Both the position numbers and the translations under genes were made by a program. A model generated the notes under the pieces. That model ran no database searches, was not told the origin of the DNA, and was given only the letters and a program-made list of their open reading frames with translations. Source: Crenobacter oryzisoli (GTDB lineage Bacteria > Pseudomonadota > Gammaproteobacteria > Burkholderiales > Chromobacteriaceae). From it: a stretch of 64,000 bases of DNA. Where the stretch lies: assembly GCF_030385785.1 (NCBI RefSeq), contig NZ_JAUEDK010000009.1:62001-126000 (forward strand), given 5' to 3'. Shown piece by piece: positions 61,364 through 64,000 of this stretch. How positions within the stretch are numbered: position 1 is the first letter of the stretch; each line of letters starts with the position of its first letter.

Positions 61364-61771
61364 TCAACCCTTGTGGAACAGCCCCTTCACCAGATCCAGC
61401 CCCTGCGACAGCAGGTCGCCGCCGCCCTCCGGTACCTGGCCGTTCGGCGTCAGCTTGTCGATCACCTGCGGCAGATACTCGGACAGGCCCTGCGACAATT
61501 GCTGCGGGTCGAGGCCGAGCTGGCTGGCCAGCGCATTGACCTGCTCGCTACCGAGCACCTGCTGAATCTGGTCGGCCGACACCGGCTGGTTCTCGCCGGT
61601 GCCCACCCACGAGGCAACCACGTCGCCCAAGCCGCCCTGCTGAAATTTCTCGACCAGGCCGGCCACACCACCCTGGCTTTCCAGCAGGCTACTGACCGCC
61701 CCCGCCACGCCGCCCTGTCCTTCACCGCCGCCACCGGACAGCATCCCGGTCAATTGATCCAGAAGTCCCAT
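61364..61771 (-). CDS. YidB/DUF937 protein
   Basis: The 135-residue protein is Gly/Gln-rich with the DUF937 pattern: MGLLDQLTGMLSGGGG, QGGLGDVVASWVGTGEN and PISADQI-like VSADQIQQVLG, ending LFHKG. Function unknown. The start at 61771 follows a GGGTGA stretch. Confidence 0.88.
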   Translation of the reverse strand: MGLLDQLTGMLSGGGGEGQGGVAGAVSSLLESQGGVAGLVEKFQQGGLGDVVASWVGTGENQPVSADQIQQVLGSEQVNALASQLGLDPQQLSQGLSEYLPQVIDKLTPNGQVPEGGGDLLSQGLDLVKGLFHKG

Positions 61772-61884
61772 CGTGTCACCCGTTAAGTTAGCACTGCACC
61801 AAAACGACGACGCACCAAGCAAAAAACTGGCGCATCTCCATAAAAATCAATATGATAGCGAACTTCTGCTCATCGGAGATCCTG

Positions 61885-62568
61885 ATGCGTCGACTCTTCG
61901 CCGCCCTGTCCACTGCCCTCGTACTGTTACCGGCTGCCGTTCACGCCGAAGTCTGGGGCTTCGTCGACCCGCACGGCGAAGTGCATCTGGCCGATCGCCA
62001 ACTCGACAAGCGCTATCAGCTGTTCACCCGTTCCGGGGAGATCGGAGCCACCTTGCCGAGCAAGGGGCTGCCTCAGGTCAGCACGCCGGCCGTCCCGGCC
62101 GCGCGCGCCGCTCAGTACCGCCGCCTCGTCGAACAGACCGCCCGCGAATACAACCTCGACCCGGAACTCCTGCACGCGATCATCACCGTCGAGTCCGGCT
62201 ACACGCCCGGCGCAGTATCGCCCAAGGGCGCGGTCGGCCTGATGCAGGTGATGCCGGCCACCGGCGAGCGCTTCGGCATCACCGCGCTCGACAACCCCAA
62301 AGCCAATCTGCGCGCCGGCAGCCGCTATCTGAAGTTCCTGCTGACGCAGTTCAATCAGGAACTGCCACTGGTACTGGCCGCGTACAACGCCGGCGAAGGC
62401 GCGGTGCAGCAATATCAAAACAGCATACCGCCATTTCCCGAAACCCGCGACTACGTCGCCAAGGTATTGGCGGTGTATCAACGCACCGGCGTGCCGGTCG
62501 GCCATCCGGTCGGCCACCGCCGCGGCGGCCGAGTCAGCGCAACGATCGCACCGGACCAGTCGCTGTGA
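61885..62568 (+). CDS. Lytic transglycosylase with N-terminal DUF4124-like segment
   Basis: The 227-residue exported protein has a signal peptide (PAAVHA-EV), a short domain (VWGFVDPHGEVHLADRQ) seen before many SLT domains, then the SLT fold with catalytic Glu103 in IITVESGYTPGA, KGAVGLMQVMP and LAAYNAGEGAV. GGAGAT precedes the ATG. It is the second transglycosylase of the window. Confidence 0.92.
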   Translation: MRRLFAALSTALVLLPAAVHAEVWGFVDPHGEVHLADRQLDKRYQLFTRSGEIGATLPSKGLPQVSTPAVPAARAAQYRRLVEQTAREYNLDPELLHAIITVESGYTPGAVSPKGAVGLMQVMPATGERFGITALDNPKANLRAGSRYLKFLLTQFNQELPLVLAAYNAGEGAVQQYQNSIPPFPETRDYVAKVLAVYQRTGVPVGHPVGHRRGGRVSATIAPDQSL

Positions 62569-62644
62569 CGCCGGAAACTGGCCCTACTTTGTACCACGGC
62601 TCAAAAACTGAAAACGGGATGTCATCCCGCTGGCGAGGCTGTGC

Positions 62645-62917
62645 TCACCGCTGCTGGCGCAGCAGCTTGCTTAATGCCTCAGCCAATTCCTGATAACTGC
62701 AGCGCTCGTCGAACACCCCGAGCACGCCCGGATAGGCGTCCGGCTGTTGCAGCATTTGGTTGGCCTTGCGGCTGATGATGGTATAGACGCGCAATTCCTG
62801 CCCGTCCCAACGGACGATTCCGGCCTCGGGCGTCCGTTGTAACGCATCGATGGCACGGTTGATGGACTGCTCAAGCGCGGCCGTGCCGGCTGGTGGATCA
62901 GGGGTCGGCGGCATCAT
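62645..62917 (-). CDS. Small protein of unknown function
   Basis: I do not recognise this 90-residue protein. It has a Pro-rich N-terminus (MMPPTPDPPAG), then an alpha/beta part with RWDGQELRVYTIISRKANQM and a C-terminal helix. No signal peptide or membrane helix. AAAGAG lies upstream of tandem ATGs; the second is equally possible. It lies downstream of holA behind a terminator. Confidence 0.6.
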   Translation of the reverse strand: MMPPTPDPPAGTAALEQSINRAIDALQRTPEAGIVRWDGQELRVYTIISRKANQMLQQPDAYPGVLGVFDERCSYQELAEALSKLLRQQR

Positions 62918-63009
62918 GGAGGCTCTTTCAGCTGGGTTGAAGGCAGCTGTTGCATTCTCTGTTTTTAGTTCAGGCCTCCCAACCTGACAAGCTGCTGTTT
63001 CCAATGAAA

Positions 63010-63034
63010 AAATGGCTCGCACTGCGAGCCATTT
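63010..63034 (-). terminator. Terminator of holA
   Basis: AAATGGCTCGC, ACT, GCGAGCCATTT: a perfect 11-bp stem followed on the minus strand by TTCATTGG, 24 bp past the holA stop. Confidence 0.85.
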
Positions 63035-63058
63035 CCATTGTTCCACCATCCACCCCGT

Positions 63059-64000
63059 CTAGGCGGCCAGTTCCATTGCGAGCCGACGCAGCGTCGCCCA
63101 TGCATCGCCGGGATCGGCCCCCTTGATCTGCCGGTCGACCAGCGCGCAATCGCTCAGCGCCTGCATCAATCGACGCGGCCCGACCCGACGCAGCGCCGGT
63201 TCGGCCAGGTTCTGCCGCGCGCCCCACAGCCGCAACTCGCGCGCCAGATCACGCAACTGGCGGCCATCCTTCAGACCCTGGCGCAGCTTAAGCAGGGTGC
63301 GGACATCTTCGGCCAAAGCCCAGAGCACCAGCACCGGTGCCTCGCCTTCCGCCTCCAGCCCGTCGAGCATACGCGAGAGGCGGGGCGCGTCGCCGGCCAA
63401 CCACGCCTCGGACAGGCCGAACACGTCGAAACGCGCCACATTCGCGACCGCGGCGCGCACCTCGTCGAGCGACAGCTCGCCGGCAGGATACAGCAGCGCC
63501 AGCTTGTCGACTTCCTGGCGGGCGGCAAGCAGATTGCCCTCCACCCGGTCGACAAAAAAGGCCAGCGCCTCATTCGACAGGCTCTGGCGCTGGCGCTTCA
63601 TCCGACCGGCAATCCAGGCCGGCAGCGCCTGACGGGTCACCGGCTTGGCCTCGATCACCTGCGCCTTGGCCGCCAAGGCGGTGAACCATTTGCCGGACAG
63701 CTGCGCCTTCTCGAGCTTGGGCAGCACGATCAGCGTCACCGTGTCGGCCGGCGGCGCCTCGGCTAGGCGCGTCAGCGCCTCGCCGCCGTCGGTGCCGGGC
63801 TTGCCGTTCGGGATGCGGATCTCCAACAGCTTCAGGCTAGCGAACAACGACACGCTGCTCATCGCATCGCGCAGCCTCGACCAGTCGAAGCTGCCCTCGA
63901 CGGTCAGCACCTCGCGCTCCAGGTAGCCTGCGGCGCGCGCGGCGGCGCGGATCGCGTCGGCGGCCTCGAGCGCCAGCAACGCCTCGTCGCCATGGATCAG
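63059..64000 (-). CDS. holA: DNA polymerase III delta subunit, 5' end missing
   Basis: The frame is open to the window edge; the first visible residues are LIHGDEALLALEAAD, the usual start of the AAA-like domain in HolA. About 20 N-terminal codons lie outside. The clamp-loader protein opens the beta sliding clamp. Blocks KLLEIRIP, DVFGLSEAWLAGD and LKLRQGLKDG support the call. Confidence 0.93.
   Translation of the reverse strand: MIHGDEALLALEAADAIRAAARAAGYLEREVLTVEGSFDWSRLRDAMSSVSLFASLKLLEIRIPNGKPGTDGGEALTRLAEAPPADTVTLIVLPKLEKAQLSGKWFTALAAKAQVIEAKPVTRQALPAWIAGRMKRQRQSLSNEALAFFVDRVEGNLLAARQEVDKLALLYPAGELSLDEVRAAVANVARFDVFGLSEAWLAGDAPRLSRMLDGLEAEGEAPVLVLWALAEDVRTLLKLRQGLKDGRQLRDLARELRLWGARQNLAEPALRRVGPRRLMQALSDCALVDRQIKGADPGDAWATLRRLAMELAA

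Overview
The window is a GC-rich bacterial chromosome segment with almost no non-coding slack, about 57 protein genes and one RNA gene. Gene content and order point to a betaproteobacterium of the Neisseriales/Chromobacteriaceae type (inference): dusB-fis, tamA-tamB, aceE-aceF-lpdA with an extra lipoyl domain on LpdA, nadD-rsfS-rlmH, and an EIIA-HPr-EI fusion paired with NagE as in Ralstonia. No tRNA, rRNA, CRISPR array or intact insertion sequence was seen. Most of the window is core chromosome; accessory signal lies in the intergenic gaps and in several unusual proteins.

Layout. 1-4.4 kb: tail of an RDD-family gene, guanine deaminase guaD divergent from a MarR regulator, a second MarR paralogue, and an outer-membrane protein made of two homologous barrel halves. 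4.4-9.4 kb: a long inverted-repeat element, a lytic transglycosylase coupled to proS, and the K+ transporter kup. 9.4-13.9 kb: an acetyltransferase-AmpD fusion overlapping a truncated haemoglobin gene, a divergent haemerythrin, a cation/Ca exchanger-family gene, and a crcB-HIT-DUF190 cluster. 13.9-18.3 kb: transaldolase, phoBR with a recognisable Pho box, an Lrp regulator and a possible small RNA. 18.3-23.3 kb: an EmrB-EmrA-NodT efflux operon led by a MarR gene. 23.6-30.9 kb: a five-gene N-acetylglucosamine operon (gntR-nagA-SIS deaminase-nagF-nagE) covering uptake, deacetylation, deamination and control.

31-39.4 kb: yedA-like exporter, tolQ without tolR, a TsaC-like gene, purD, pagP, purH, fis, dusB and an enlarged rnpB. 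39.4-45 kb: tamB and tamA. 45-52.4 kb: a glutamate-racemase homologue in which both catalytic cysteines are serine, then the pyruvate dehydrogenase genes lpdA, aceF and aceE. 52.8-57.3 kb: bepA, then a persulfide-responsive unit (SqrR/BigR-type regulator, SulP permease, divergent Blh/ETHE1-like dioxygenase) with a 23-codon micro-ORF between regulator and permease. 57.3-64 kb: DUF2804 protein, carbonic anhydrase, nadD-rsfS-rlmH, a YcnI copper protein, YidB, a second lytic transglycosylase, a small unknown gene and a truncated holA.

Most interesting points: rnpB carries about 100 nt of extra GNRA-capped hairpins; two MITE-like elements with related termini sit exactly between a stop codon and a terminator; the acetyltransferase-AmpD fusion; the Cys-to-Ser racemase homologue; the duplicated EIIB domain of NagE; the duplicated outer-membrane barrel; the MarR pair beside guaD; and the micro-ORF in the persulfide unit. 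No wholly new multi-gene system is evident.
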